Positions 25,881 through 34,151 of a stretch of DNA of 44,565 bases are shown piece by piece; position 1 is the stretch's first letter, and every line of letters starts with the position of its first letter. Source of the stretch: Candidatus Magnetomicrobium cryptolimnococcus (GTDB lineage: Bacteria > Nitrospirota > Thermodesulfovibrionia > Thermodesulfovibrionales > Magnetobacteriaceae); assembly GCA_018606805.1 (NCBI GenBank), contig JAGYWI010000024.1, positions 1-44,565 on the forward strand, read 5' to 3'. The position numbers were made by a program, and so were the translations under genes. The notes under the pieces were generated by a model that was not told the origin of the DNA, did no database searches, and was given only the letters and a program-made list of their open reading frames with translations.

Positions 25881-28004
25881 TCAAGTGTCAAGCAACGTTT
25901 CTGTTTGTAAAATGCGTTTTACATAGGTTGATTTCATATAGTTGAGCGTATTTTGAAATTCATCTTTTAGCAGCTCGGTTAAACTATCAGCAGGCACTGG
26001 TTTACTAAATAGGAAGCCCTGTACTTCGTTACATTTAAGTTGGCGTAACACCTCTAATTGGTCGTGGGTTTCAACCCCCTCTGCTATTGTTTTTAGATTG
26101 AGTACCTTGCATATTTTTATGACTGCTTCAACTATTGTTTGATCGTATTTGTCGTGTACGATAGTTTGTATGAATGAGCGGTCTATTTTTAGTTTATTAA
26201 ATGGAAGGTTTTTTATATAATTTAGGGATGAGTAGCCGGTACCAAAATCATCTATTGATAACTGTATGCCCAATTTTTGAAATTCTGCAAATATGCTTTT
26301 TGTTAATTCGAGGTTTTTCATACACATGCTTTCTGTGAGTTCTAAGTCCAAAAAGTGCGGTGCTAAACCGGAGTCAGATAGCGCCTTTTTAACTTGTTCT
26401 ATGAGCGCACCAGCCTTGTTTAATTGCTCTGATGATATGTTAACTGCCACTGTGATAGCAGGCAGTCCCTGACGCTGCCACTCTTTGTTTTGTTTACAAA
26501 CCTCTTTAATAACCCACTCGCCAATTGGTACAATTAATCCAGTTTGTTCGGCTATTGGTATGAATTTAGCCGGAGAGACCATATTCCCTTCATGTTGCCA
26601 ACGTAACAGGGCTTCAGCACCAACTATCTTTCCAGTTCTTATTTCTATTTGAGATTGATAGTAAATCATTAATTTGTTATTTCGTATGGCATCCATCAGG
26701 GCTAGTTCCATATCTATCTGCTCATCATACTTTTGTGAAATATCCGCTGAAAACAACACATAGCAATTACCACCTTTTTTCTTTGCATGTCGCACTGATA
26801 CGGAGGCCTTGTTTAGCAACGTCTCTGCATGAACGCCGTGTTCGGGATATATGCTTATACCAATGCTTGCCTCTATGTTCATAGTACGGTTATAGGTATT
26901 ATATGGTCTATTGATGATAGCCAACAGTTTTTTAGCCACAATTTCGATATATTTAACATTATCTAATGCTGTTACGATTACTGCAAACTCATCACTACTG
27001 ATGCGAGCTACTGTATCAGTTCTTCTTAAGCTATTTGCAATCCTATTAGCTATTACTTTAAGTATATTGTCGGCTTCATCGTAGCCAGCTACGTCGTTTA
27101 TTTTTCTGAAATTATCTATGTCTATATATAACAGGGCTAATTTTTTATTATGGCGTATTGAATAATATATGTCATGGTTTATGCGGTTTATGAAAAGCCC
27201 TCTATTTGATAGTCCTGTTAACTTATCATAATTAGATATATATAAAATTTCTTTTTCCTTCATATTTTTTTGTATAATTGTAGCCAAAGTGTCTGCAAAT
27301 GAACTTAAAAAAGCAGTTTCAACGTCTGAACGCACATGCCCTTCTTCAACATAAAGATTTAACACCCCTAAAACTGCTTCGTGGATTTTTATTGGTACGC
27401 AATAATGCCCATGTGCCTTCATGCCGTCGTACGCTATGGGGTGGTCTTGATTAATACAGTCGGTAAATACTACGTTTTTCTCTAAAGCAGCTAAGCCACA
27501 CAGGCATTGCCCAAACTCTACTTCAGTGCATTGTTGTGCGGCTTTTGCTGGTAAGTTTTTCTCTACAATCCGTATAAGTCTATCCGGCTTATTTGTATCT
27601 GTTAAATAAATACTACCAGCCTTCTCTGGTGCAAACCATGAAACTGTTAATAACAAATCCATAGCCTTTTCCAGCTGTTTTTTTAGAGAAACAGGCGTTA
27701 ATGATAGTTGAATTAATGATGATATTACGCTTTGAATTTCTGTATTATATTGATTTTTCTTTTCAGCTTTTATACGTGTTGCTATTTCTTTTGCGGTAGG
27801 CTTTATAATTGATACATAAACTATCGGTATTATTGTAAGCATTAATATTGTAGCGCCGATTAGACTACCAAGCACTGGTGGGAAACTACGTATATAGTCA
27901 TAAATATATATCATAACCAAAAATTCCAATAAAAAGATAGATGCAAATAGTATTGTCAACTGTTTTATATAATATTTTTGGTAACAGCTATCTTGTTCTT
28001 TCAT
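25881..28004 (-). CDS. GAF-GGDEF-EAL protein, probable c-di-GMP phosphodiesterase
   Basis: A 707-aa membrane protein. Two N-terminal TM segments (residues ~14-34 and ~42-66) precede a GAF domain (~95-250), a GGDEF domain (~260-420) and an EAL domain (~440-690). The GGDEF motif is degenerate (SSDEF, near 337), so cyclase activity is probably lost. The EAL domain keeps EALLRW, NISSEQL, ELTES, DDFGTGYSS, KIDRSF and EGVET, so c-di-GMP hydrolysis is likely. The GAF domain may bind a ligand or GTP control may pass through the dead GGDEF. It is transcribed alone, convergent to the IS remnant. Effects on motility or biofilm are expected but not shown. Confidence 0.92.
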   Translation of the reverse strand: MKEQDSCYQKYYIKQLTILFASIFLLEFLVMIYIYDYIRSFPPVLGSLIGATILMLTIIPIVYVSIIKPTAKEIATRIKAEKKNQYNTEIQSVISSLIQLSLTPVSLKKQLEKAMDLLLTVSWFAPEKAGSIYLTDTNKPDRLIRIVEKNLPAKAAQQCTEVEFGQCLCGLAALEKNVVFTDCINQDHPIAYDGMKAHGHYCVPIKIHEAVLGVLNLYVEEGHVRSDVETAFLSSFADTLATIIQKNMKEKEILYISNYDKLTGLSNRGLFINRINHDIYYSIRHNKKLALLYIDIDNFRKINDVAGYDEADNILKVIANRIANSLRRTDTVARISSDEFAVIVTALDNVKYIEIVAKKLLAIINRPYNTYNRTMNIEASIGISIYPEHGVHAETLLNKASVSVRHAKKKGGNCYVLFSADISQKYDEQIDMELALMDAIRNNKLMIYYQSQIEIRTGKIVGAEALLRWQHEGNMVSPAKFIPIAEQTGLIVPIGEWVIKEVCKQNKEWQRQGLPAITVAVNISSEQLNKAGALIEQVKKALSDSGLAPHFLDLELTESMCMKNLELTKSIFAEFQKLGIQLSIDDFGTGYSSLNYIKNLPFNKLKIDRSFIQTIVHDKYDQTIVEAVIKICKVLNLKTIAEGVETHDQLEVLRQLKCNEVQGFLFSKPVPADSLTELLKDEFQNTLNYMKSTYVKRILQTETLLDT

Positions 28005-28537
28005 AAATTAGTACCTCCATTATTATCATATGCCAACTATTACTTAAATATTATTAGGTATGTATACCCAAACAAATTAGGTTTGCAAGACATCATTAAA
28101 AATAATAAGGAAACAAATACACCGTGAGGGCTCTGCCTTCACACTCCCGCCAAAGGGACTCGTCCCTTTGGAATCCCGCGCCCATTGAACCCCAAAACAC
28201 CATTTCATGAGGTATAATAAAAAATACAGCTATTATTTTTTGCAAACCATTTTTATTCCGGTATAAAACCAATTAAAATGCTTTTGCATATTTAATATAT
28301 ATACATATATATATATAATATTTGAGTGATCTTGTCAATAGTATTATGTAATAGGTTTGGATTTAATTTTTTTGCAAATTATACCATAATGCCATAGTAT
28401 TACATAAAATATAAGCAATTACAATATGTTACAATATTAAATATTTTTAATTTATGAAAAATTTTTTTTTCATATCTTATGTTGATAAAAGGATAGTCCT
28501 GCCTTTAATCGCATGAAGTGAAATATTATATGGTTAA
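28005..28537. other. Gene-free stretch with R1 copy C
   Basis: Apart from R1 copy C (28063-28265) it holds an alternating AT tract near 28300-28325 and AT-rich sequence up to the arsR stop. No gene is supported. Confidence 0.6.
28063..28265 (-). repeat. Dispersed element R1, copy C (complete, inverted to copy B)
   Basis: A 203-bp copy with TATACCCAAACAAATTAGG then TTTGCAA (28063-28088) and the opposite end TTGCAAACCATTTTTATTCC then GGTATA (28240-28265). Inside lie AAAGGGACTCGTCCCTTT, TTGAACCCCAAAACACCA and CGTGAGGGCTCTGCCTTCAC. Orientation is opposite to copy B. It lies upstream of the GGDEF-EAL gene. Confidence 0.88.
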
Positions 28538-28846
28538 CTAAGTCTTACATAAAGTCTTTTTCTTAGGCAATTTAACGTTTATCTTGTTAATCTCAGTCAA
28601 TAGTGCCTGTCTCAAGTTATCTATTGGGGCTTGTATTTTATAGTAAGCCCAGCCACCTTCGCGCCTTACTTGTAGAAAACCAGCCATTTTTAATATTTTC
28701 AAGTGTCTGGATAGCCTTGATTGAATCATATTTAATGATTGTTGTAACTCACAAACGCACGCTTCTCCGTGTTTACAGAGAAATTTTAAAATCAATACCC
28801 GGGTTTCATCATTTACGGCAGAGATAATGTTTAGAAAGTCATCCAT
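28538..28846 (-). CDS. ArsR/SmtB-family transcriptional regulator
   Basis: A 102-aa winged-helix protein. The start LNIISAVNDETRVLILKFL, the ArsR-type thiol motif ACVCELQQSL (C30, C32) and the recognition helix IQSRLSRHLKILKMAGFLQVRREG are typical. The CVC pair in helix 3 would bind As(III), Sb(III) or a similar soft metal and release DNA. The end KTLCKT adds another Cys. No arsenic or metal pump adjoins it, so its target is unknown. An IS-end-like repeat (R5) lies about 65 bases upstream and may supply promoter elements. Confidence 0.92.
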   Translation of the reverse strand: MDDFLNIISAVNDETRVLILKFLCKHGEACVCELQQSLNMIQSRLSRHLKILKMAGFLQVRREGGWAYYKIQAPIDNLRQALLTEINKINVKLPKKKTLCKT

Positions 28847-28910
28847 GGTCTTATTATTATTGTAACACTAATACTGGTCAAGAAAAATTTTATCTTAAGG
28901 TAATATTACG

Positions 28911-28978
28911 GTGGACCCCTTTGTCAAGACAATTTTAATATCTTTTTGTTACTCCTCCTTTATCAGTTTTTTAGTTAA
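28911..28978 (-). repeat. R5 repeat, IS-end-like, copy 1
   Basis: Read on the minus strand it runs TTAACTAAAAAACTGAT, AAAGGAGGAGTAAC, AAAAAGATATTAAAA, TTGTCTTGACAAAGG, GGTCCACC. The same sequence occurs at 42983-43052 in plus orientation with about five differences. The TTGTCTTGACAAAGG/GGTCCACC tip resembles IS3-type ends, but the family is not certain. It contains TTGACA pointing toward arsR. Confidence 0.75.
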
Positions 28979-29017
28979 GCCCTTGAAAATAATTTGAGGG
29001 TAGCTTAGAATATAAGC

Positions 29018-29206
29018 ATGTTAAACGAAATTGAAATAACTTTCAATGCAGCTGGAGATATTGACAAAGAAGATGAATGGTTTTGGACAGAAGAAGTGCA
29101 AGAGCGTTTAAAAAAAGCCCAAGACAATTTTAATAAAGGTCAATGTTTAACTTTTAAAACTATGGACGATTTAATAGAATATTTAAATGCCAAAGATTGT
29201 AATTAA
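29018..29206 (+). CDS. Small acidic protein, orphan antitoxin-like
   Basis: A 62-aa protein, MLNEIEITFNAAGDIDKEDEW and so on, with the C-terminal segment CLTFKTMDDLIEYLNA. This recalls the ends of small antitoxins ('FKSMDDLLAYLDA' type). No toxin gene follows: the next gene is the tRNA on the other strand. No strong ribosome binding site is visible. It may be a solitary antitoxin or a leftover of a TA locus broken near R5. Confidence 0.5.
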   Translation: MLNEIEITFNAAGDIDKEDEWFWTEEVQERLKKAQDNFNKGQCLTFKTMDDLIEYLNAKDCN

Positions 29207-29220
29207 AATCAATAAGTTAC

Positions 29221-29318
29221 TGGCGGGAGTGTGTGGGAATCGAACCCACCCTGAGCACTTTTGGCACCCAACACCGAGTTTGAAGCCCGGGGGGGACACC
29301 AGAACCCCGTACACTCCC
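29221..29318 (-). tRNA. selC: tRNA-Sec (anticodon TCA)
   Basis: The minus strand gives an 8-bp acceptor stem (GGGAGTGT with ACACTCCC), a D arm with G-rich/C-rich stem, the anticodon loop CTTCAAA with TCA, a long variable arm and the T arm GTGGGTTCGATTCCCAC, then G-CCA. The 8-bp acceptor, long variable arm and UCA anticodon together are diagnostic of selenocysteine tRNA. CCA is encoded (29221-29223). It lies just downstream of the aconitase gene on the same strand. selA, selB and selD are not in the window. Confidence 0.96.
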
Positions 29319-29332
29319 AAAACTTCTTGCTA

Positions 29333-31294
29333 CTACAAAGCCCTTTCCCTTGTATAGGGCAGCAAGCCTCCTTTTAATATAACAGCACTTTCTTTTTCAT
29401 TCAAGTCTGTTTGGCATATAAATGAACTATTTTTACCTTCTACTAAAACTGTATATTTTTGGGTTGACATAAGACAATCTTTCACATTTTTAATGATAAG
29501 TCTATCACCAGTTTCTACATTATCTAAATCAATCGCTTGCTCGGCTATTAGTGGTAGTATTCCGAAGTTAATTAAATTTGCCCTGTGTATCCTTGCAAAT
29601 GACTGGGCAATTACAGCCTTTATGCCAAGATACATTGGCGCCATAGCCGCATGCTCTCTTGAAGAGCCTTGACCATAGTTTTCACCGGCAACGATTATTC
29701 CACCACCTTTTTCCTTAGCTACTGACGCCTTTTTGGCAAAACCACCATATACGCCTGAAAACACAAAATCGGCCATAGCCGGTATGTTTGACCTGTAAGG
29801 TAACACCTTAGCCCCTGCCGGCATTATATCGTCTGTGGTTATATTGTTACCTAACTTTATAAGTACCGCTGCCTGCACTTCATCTTCTAAGGCATCTTTT
29901 ACAGGCACTTCTTTTATATTTGGACCTCGTTTTATTGTTTCAACACCTACGTTTTCTGCTGATGGGGGAAGTAGCATATTGTCTCTAACCATATACGTGT
30001 CCGGCTCTGCAATTATCGGCACTTCTATTTGTACATTTGCATCCGTAGCTGTGAGTGTGTCCACAATTTCACCTTTAAGGGCAAATATAGCGCATGATAC
30101 TGGGCTTGCAAGGTACACACCAGCATCCTTTGTGCCTGAGCGCCCATGAAAATTCCTATTATATGTCCTTACCGATACCTGTCCAGTGCCCGGAGCCCCT
30201 CCCATTCCAATACACGGTCCGCACGCTGACTCCAGCACTCGAGCCCCCGCACTTAACATATGCATAAGGCTGTCGTTACTGCTTATCATTTCGTATACCT
30301 GTTTTGAGCCCGGATTTATTAAAAGATTAACATCTCTGTGCACTGTCCTTCCCTTGAGTATTCCAGCAACAGTAGACATAGCCTGATACGACGAATTAGT
30401 ACAACTGCCGATACACACCTGCTCAACCTTTAATCCTGCAAGCTCTTTTACCTTTACCACATTATCCGGACTGTGTGGTCTTGCTATCATCGGCTCTAAC
30501 TCTGTAAGATTTACCTCTATAATCTCATCATATTGGGCGTTTTCATCAGCCTGAAGCTCTATCCAATCAGCCTCTCTGCCCTGTGCCTTTAAAAATTTAC
30601 GGGTATTTTCATCTGATGGAAAAACCGATGTCGTTGCACCAAGTTCAGCCCCCATATTCGTTATCGTAGCACGTTCTGTTAACGAAAGCCCTTTGATGCC
30701 ATCGCCCCCATATTCGATAATCTTCCCAACACCGCCTTTTACTGTCAAACGCCTTAAAAGCTCTAAAATAACATCCATTGCCATAACCCATGGACGTCTA
30801 AGACTACCTGTCAGCCGCACCAGTACTACTTTGGGCATCGTTATTTCATAAGGAGCACCAGCCATAACTACAGCAGCATCCAAGCCACCAACACCTATGG
30901 CAATCATCCCCATCCCTCCATTTGTTGGCGTATGGCTATCCGTACCAAGTACAATATTGCCGGGTTTGGCAAAGCGTTCCACATTCACCTGATGGCATAT
31001 GCCATTACCGGGCTTTGAAAAATAGCTGCCAAACCGGACAGCAGCACTTTGCAAGAAGGCATGATCGTCTGCATTCATATGGTTTGCTTGCATCATATTA
31101 TGGTCAACATATGATACCGCAAGTGGCACTTTTACACAGTCTATGCCCATAGCCTCAAACTGTAGCCATGCCATTGTACCAGTGGCATCTTGCGTGTACA
31201 CCTCATCTACCTTAAGCCCTATAACATTGCCTCTTGCAAGCTCACCATACACCTTATGGGCTTGCAGTATCTTTTGTGCTATATTTAATGGCAA
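29333..31294 (-). CDS. Aconitate hydratase
   Basis: A 653-aa aconitase of the short bacterial type that is more like mitochondrial aconitase and 3-isopropylmalate dehydratase than the ~900-aa AcnA. It has LGTDSHTPTNGGMG, the [4Fe-4S] ligands CIGSCTNSS and GPCIGMGGAP, and the swivel domain with NYGQGSSREHAAMAP. It interconverts citrate and isocitrate in the TCA cycle, forward or reverse. The start is TTG at 31294, with AGGAGG 10 nt upstream. It is transcribed toward tRNA-Sec and appears monocistronic. In several sulfur-reducing bacteria this enzyme class serves the reductive or oxidative TCA cycle. Confidence 0.95.
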   Translation of the reverse strand: MPLNIAQKILQAHKVYGELARGNVIGLKVDEVYTQDATGTMAWLQFEAMGIDCVKVPLAVSYVDHNMMQANHMNADDHAFLQSAAVRFGSYFSKPGNGICHQVNVERFAKPGNIVLGTDSHTPTNGGMGMIAIGVGGLDAAVVMAGAPYEITMPKVVLVRLTGSLRRPWVMAMDVILELLRRLTVKGGVGKIIEYGGDGIKGLSLTERATITNMGAELGATTSVFPSDENTRKFLKAQGREADWIELQADENAQYDEIIEVNLTELEPMIARPHSPDNVVKVKELAGLKVEQVCIGSCTNSSYQAMSTVAGILKGRTVHRDVNLLINPGSKQVYEMISSNDSLMHMLSAGARVLESACGPCIGMGGAPGTGQVSVRTYNRNFHGRSGTKDAGVYLASPVSCAIFALKGEIVDTLTATDANVQIEVPIIAEPDTYMVRDNMLLPPSAENVGVETIKRGPNIKEVPVKDALEDEVQAAVLIKLGNNITTDDIMPAGAKVLPYRSNIPAMADFVFSGVYGGFAKKASVAKEKGGGIIVAGENYGQGSSREHAAMAPMYLGIKAVIAQSFARIHRANLINFGILPLIAEQAIDLDNVETGDRLIIKNVKDCLMSTQKYTVLVEGKNSSFICQTDLNEKESAVILKGGLLPYTRERAL

Positions 31295-31348
31295 TTTCTG
31301 TAAACCTCCTCAATATTCACTTTTGGGTTATCTTAACACTTTCTTGAC

Positions 31349-31357
31349 ATTATAGCA
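31349..31357 (-). promoter_or_regulatory. Extended -10 promoter of the aconitase gene
   Basis: TGCTATAAT on the minus strand is a perfect extended -10 element, about 55 bases before the TTG start. No good -35 is seen, which is usual for extended -10 promoters. Confidence 0.5.
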
Positions 31358-32027
31358 TTTTTTACCCAATAATACAAAAAGTATAATAGCCCCATAAATT
31401 TAGACACTATGTTAAGTTAGAAAATAGAATAGAAATATAGAATAAAAATATAGAATAAAAATATAGATATTCTCACATAGATATATAATAACAGCTTTTC
31501 ACCAGTATTTGATGAATTATACGAACACATAGATTAATCAAATACTAAATTAGATTGACTAAAAAACTATTCTTAACATTAAACGATATAATAAACTTGT
31601 AGACATGTTAAATCTTTCAAAGCGGTGCACCTCTCTTCCATCGAGGCTTTCATTTCCTACATTATCTTAATCATGTCCTCGTTTGCACACCCTTCCTTAC
31701 TCAGTGTTGTTTGCCAAAACATCACCTCTCTATATGTAATTGCTTATGAGCAATGCTCACCTCTTGCATTCTTAAAATACACCTTTGCTTACAAATAACA
31801 CATAGTCAATCTATTTGTCAAGATATTTTTCACGATTTATAAATCTGACTTGCTGGGTATTTTTATTCTTTATTACTTTTTTTTTACTTCTAATAGGATA
31901 TTGAAAGTAAGTTTTGATTTAACCAATATATATCATCTTGTATTATCAAAATTTTTATGTTAAAATTATTACAATTGGTGCTTTCATAGTGGTTACATCT
32001 AAAAACATTTAAGGGAGGTTATTGCTT
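31358..32027. other. Gene-free stretch with a 13-bp tandem repeat
   Basis: Three head-to-tail copies of ATAGAATA(G/A)AAAT occupy 31424-31462, with a partial fourth. Farther right is a small hairpin, ATTGCT/AGCAAT, at 31739-31754. On the minus strand several purine-rich ribosome-binding-like motifs occur but none opens a useful frame. I see no gene or known riboswitch. Confidence 0.5.
31424..31462. repeat. Three tandem 13-bp units
   Basis: Units ATAGAATAGAAAT, ATAGAATAAAAAT and ATAGAATAAAAAT lie directly next to each other, followed by ATAGA. There are no spacers, so it is not a CRISPR array. Confidence 0.85.
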
Positions 32028-32522
32028 ATGGAGTTTAAGAGGAATGAGTTTTTTAGTATAAGCATATTTTTGTTGTTAATTGTAGCGTTTATAGTATTTC
32101 CTGTGATTTCCTATGCTAAGGAGATTTCTTACAGCTTACCCTGTGCTGATGGTGGCACAAAGTCTGCTACAGGTACTTATGACCCCAAAACAGGGGCATA
32201 TACTATTTCCGTTATTCTTGATAACTGCGTTAAAGGGGGAATAACTTTTAACGGAACTGTATATTCTAGTGGTACAATTAAAAGTAGCATTTACACACCA
32301 TCAATTTATGATATTAGCACAAACACATCATACAACAACCTAAGCGCTAGCAAAAATGGTAGTTATTTTAATATATCCTGTACGCGTAGTGTTGCTGGCC
32401 AATACGATTCGGATAGTTATGTTTTATCTGGTAGCGCTAATACCGTCTGTAGCGAGGCAGGTAATATATCGGCTGATCTGGAGTCTATAGTTACTGAAAT
32501 ATTATCAAGTTTCTATGAATAG
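32028..32522 (+). CDS. Small secreted protein of unknown function
   Basis: A 164-aa protein from the ATG at 32028, which has GGGAGG 8 nt upstream. A signal peptide (ISIFLLLIVAFIVFPVISYA) is followed by ~125 residues rich in Ser, Thr, Tyr and Gly with four cysteines (CADGG, NCVKGG, CTRSV, VCSEAG) that could make two disulfides. Alternating polar/hydrophobic residues suggest a beta-sandwich. No family was recognised. A stable hairpin terminator follows 22 bases after the stop. Confidence 0.75.
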   Translation: MEFKRNEFFSISIFLLLIVAFIVFPVISYAKEISYSLPCADGGTKSATGTYDPKTGAYTISVILDNCVKGGITFNGTVYSSGTIKSSIYTPSIYDISTNTSYNNLSASKNGSYFNISCTRSVAGQYDSDSYVLSGSANTVCSEAGNISADLESIVTEILSSFYE

Positions 32523-32543
32523 ATAAAAAGTGTGTCAAGACTG

Positions 32544-32580
32544 TGTGGTGCGCCTTTATTATATTAAGAGGCGCACCGCA
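32544..32580. terminator. Hairpin terminator between convergent genes
   Basis: GGTGCGCCT (32547-32555) pairs with AGGCGCACC (32569-32577), extended by three outer pairs, over a 13-nt loop. The stem repeats the GGTGCGCCT module seen in R2. It can serve both the secreted-protein gene and the TauE-like gene. Confidence 0.7.
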
Positions 32581-32598
32581 TATGAATTTTTACATCTA

Positions 32599-33384
32599 TC
32601 ATTTTGTCAAGACATCCCACCACATTCCAATAGCAGCAAAGGCTATAACAACTGCCAGAGCCTTTCTTAGTGCTTGAGCTGGTATTTTTTTCGTAAATTT
32701 AGCCCCCACCCTTGCTGCCGGAATAGCCCCTACTACAACTGTAGCAGTCAGCAAATATGGTACTTGTCCTGTAACGAGTTTTCCTACTGCCCCGGAAATA
32801 GATGCCACAAAGGCTATACCTAGTGTACTACCAATGGCAACCTTCGTTGGAATTTTAAGAAAGTAAATCATCATTGGTGTAAATATGTATGCCCCCGGTG
32901 CTCCTACCATTCCACCGATAAAGCCAATTGTACAAGAAATTATGATTGCACCCACTTTGCTAAATTTTATTGTTTCTAACTCCACATCGTTATCGGCTTC
33001 TTTTTTCGGTATTACCATAATAACAGCAGCAAAGGCAGCCATAAATGCAAAAATACCAAGTAAAACATCGCTTGAGGTTTGCTTTGAATAAACCGCACCT
33101 AAAAAAGCCGCTATAACAGCTGTTATGCCCATTATAAGGACAAGACTTTTTAAAACCAGACGATTTTTATTATGTACAAAAAGCCCGGAAAGAGCAGAGG
33201 CAAAAACAACTATTATTGTTATACCAGCTACTTGTTTCATTGTCAACACACCTACGCCAATCATTGGTGGCACATAAAGCAATAGTGGTACCAAGATTAT
33301 AGCCCCACCCAACCCCAACATACCTGATACAAAAGCCCCCACTACACCTATAACAAATAATGTTATAAGTAACCCATAATCCAT
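32599..33384 (-). CDS. TauE/SafE family permease
   Basis: A 261-aa integral membrane protein with about eight TM segments and the two family motifs GMLGLGGAIILVPLLL (about residue 22) and GGMVGAPGAYIFTPMM (about 160). TauE/SafE proteins export sulfite, organosulfonates or other sulfur-containing anions. The ATG follows GGGGGG closely. The small thioredoxin-like gene lies upstream on the same strand, but R1 copy D sits between them. With the Dsr-type sulfur relay in the window, a role in sulfur anion export is plausible. Confidence 0.9.
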   Translation of the reverse strand: MDYGLLITLFVIGVVGAFVSGMLGLGGAIILVPLLLYVPPMIGVGVLTMKQVAGITIIVVFASALSGLFVHNKNRLVLKSLVLIMGITAVIAAFLGAVYSKQTSSDVLLGIFAFMAAFAAVIMVIPKKEADNDVELETIKFSKVGAIIISCTIGFIGGMVGAPGAYIFTPMMIYFLKIPTKVAIGSTLGIAFVASISGAVGKLVTGQVPYLLTATVVVGAIPAARVGAKFTKKIPAQALRKALAVVIAFAAIGMWWDVLTK

Positions 33385-33402
33385 AACTTCCCCCCCATTA
33401 GT

Positions 33403-33526
33403 TATACCAAAACAAATTAGGTGTGCAAACCATCATTGAAAATAATTAAGGAAACAAATACACAGTGAGGGCAGCGCCCTCACACACCCTTGAACCCCAA
33501 TAGCACCATATTTTATGTGGCATAAC
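33403..33526 (-). repeat. Dispersed element R1, copy D (one end missing)
   Basis: TATACCAAAACAAATTAGG at 33403-33421 is the intact terminal repeat. It is followed by the shared AATAA.GGAAACAAATACA segment, the GAGGGCAGCGCCCTC hairpin and TTGAACCCCAATAGCACCA. It ends near GTGGCATAAC without the second terminal repeat. It separates the thioredoxin-like gene from the tauE-like gene. Confidence 0.8.
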
Positions 33527-33545
33527 ACATTTGACTTATTAACAC

Positions 33546-33806
33546 TTACAATCTCTTGATTATTTCTTGTTCAAACTCTTCAACACTAACGTCGCTGCCA
33601 CTAAACACAGTCTCTCCATTAATTTCCACCGCCGGAAATTCCTGCTCTACCGCAGAACATGAACAACAGCATACATCTACTTCTAAGTCTGTCTTTTTTA
33701 CAACATCGAGACTAAATTCATACTTCCTTCCCATCTCAGAAGCAGCAGCTATAATATTGCTACACTTCTTGCCCGGTGGGTCATTTAAATATAGTTTAAT
33801 GTTCAT
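33546..33806 (-). CDS. Thioredoxin-fold protein with Cys cluster
   Basis: An 86-aa protein; GGAGG lies 8 nt before the ATG at 33806. The first strand KLYLNDPPGKKCSN places a single Cys (C15) at the usual redox position. The cis-Pro segment QEFPAVEINGE (P58) is typical of the glutaredoxin/thioredoxin fold. DVCCCSCSA (C46-C48, C50) is an extra four-Cys cluster in the middle, suggesting metal or Fe-S binding or relay of sulfur. Its place upstream of a TauE/SafE permease fits sulfur or redox handling. The precise family is not recognised. Confidence 0.72.
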   Translation of the reverse strand: MNIKLYLNDPPGKKCSNIIAAASEMGRKYEFSLDVVKKTDLEVDVCCCSCSAVEQEFPAVEINGETVFSGSDVSVEEFEQEIIKRL

Positions 33807-33963
33807 AGCTAAAACCTCCACAATAGTATTCAAATATTGTTATATTCGAATAATAGCATATATGTTTTAATAAATCAACCCTCCATATTTGTGATTACCA
33901 TCACATTGTTCATTGTATATTGATGTTAAAATTTATGAAAATTTTAAATAACGGAGGCAAAAC

Positions 33964-34131
33964 ATGCAAGTTGGGGGTTCTTATTCTGCAGCAGCAAGTA
34001 TTGTAACTAAAACTATAGACTATTATAAATTCATAGGGAAAGTAGCTGTAAGATTAGTGGAAGAGGCAATGGTAGAGCCAAAAGCTAAAATAAGTTCCGA
34101 GGAAGGATATAAGGTTGATAAATATGTTTAA
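33964..34131 (+). CDS. Hypothetical 55-aa protein
   Basis: MQVGGSYSAAASIVTKTIDY... ending EEGYKVDKYV, 55 codons. GGAGG stands 6 nt before the ATG, and a TTGTTC/TATATT-like promoter lies about 40 bases upstream, so it is probably real despite its size. No family is recognised; the amphipathic middle IGKVAVRLVEEAM suggests one helix. It converges on the PBP1C gene. Confidence 0.6.
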   Translation: MQVGGSYSAAASIVTKTIDYYKFIGKVAVRLVEEAMVEPKAKISSEEGYKVDKYV

Positions 34132-34151
34132 TTGCAGATGAAACATTTTGG

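Noticed and set aside
31424-31467. Tandem ATAGAATA-type units as a possible CRISPR array
   Set aside because: Units abut without spacers and are only 13 bp; no cas genes are near.
33546-33806. Selenoprotein reading of the Cys-cluster protein
   Set aside because: All key positions are Cys codons and no in-frame UGA occurs within or next to the gene.
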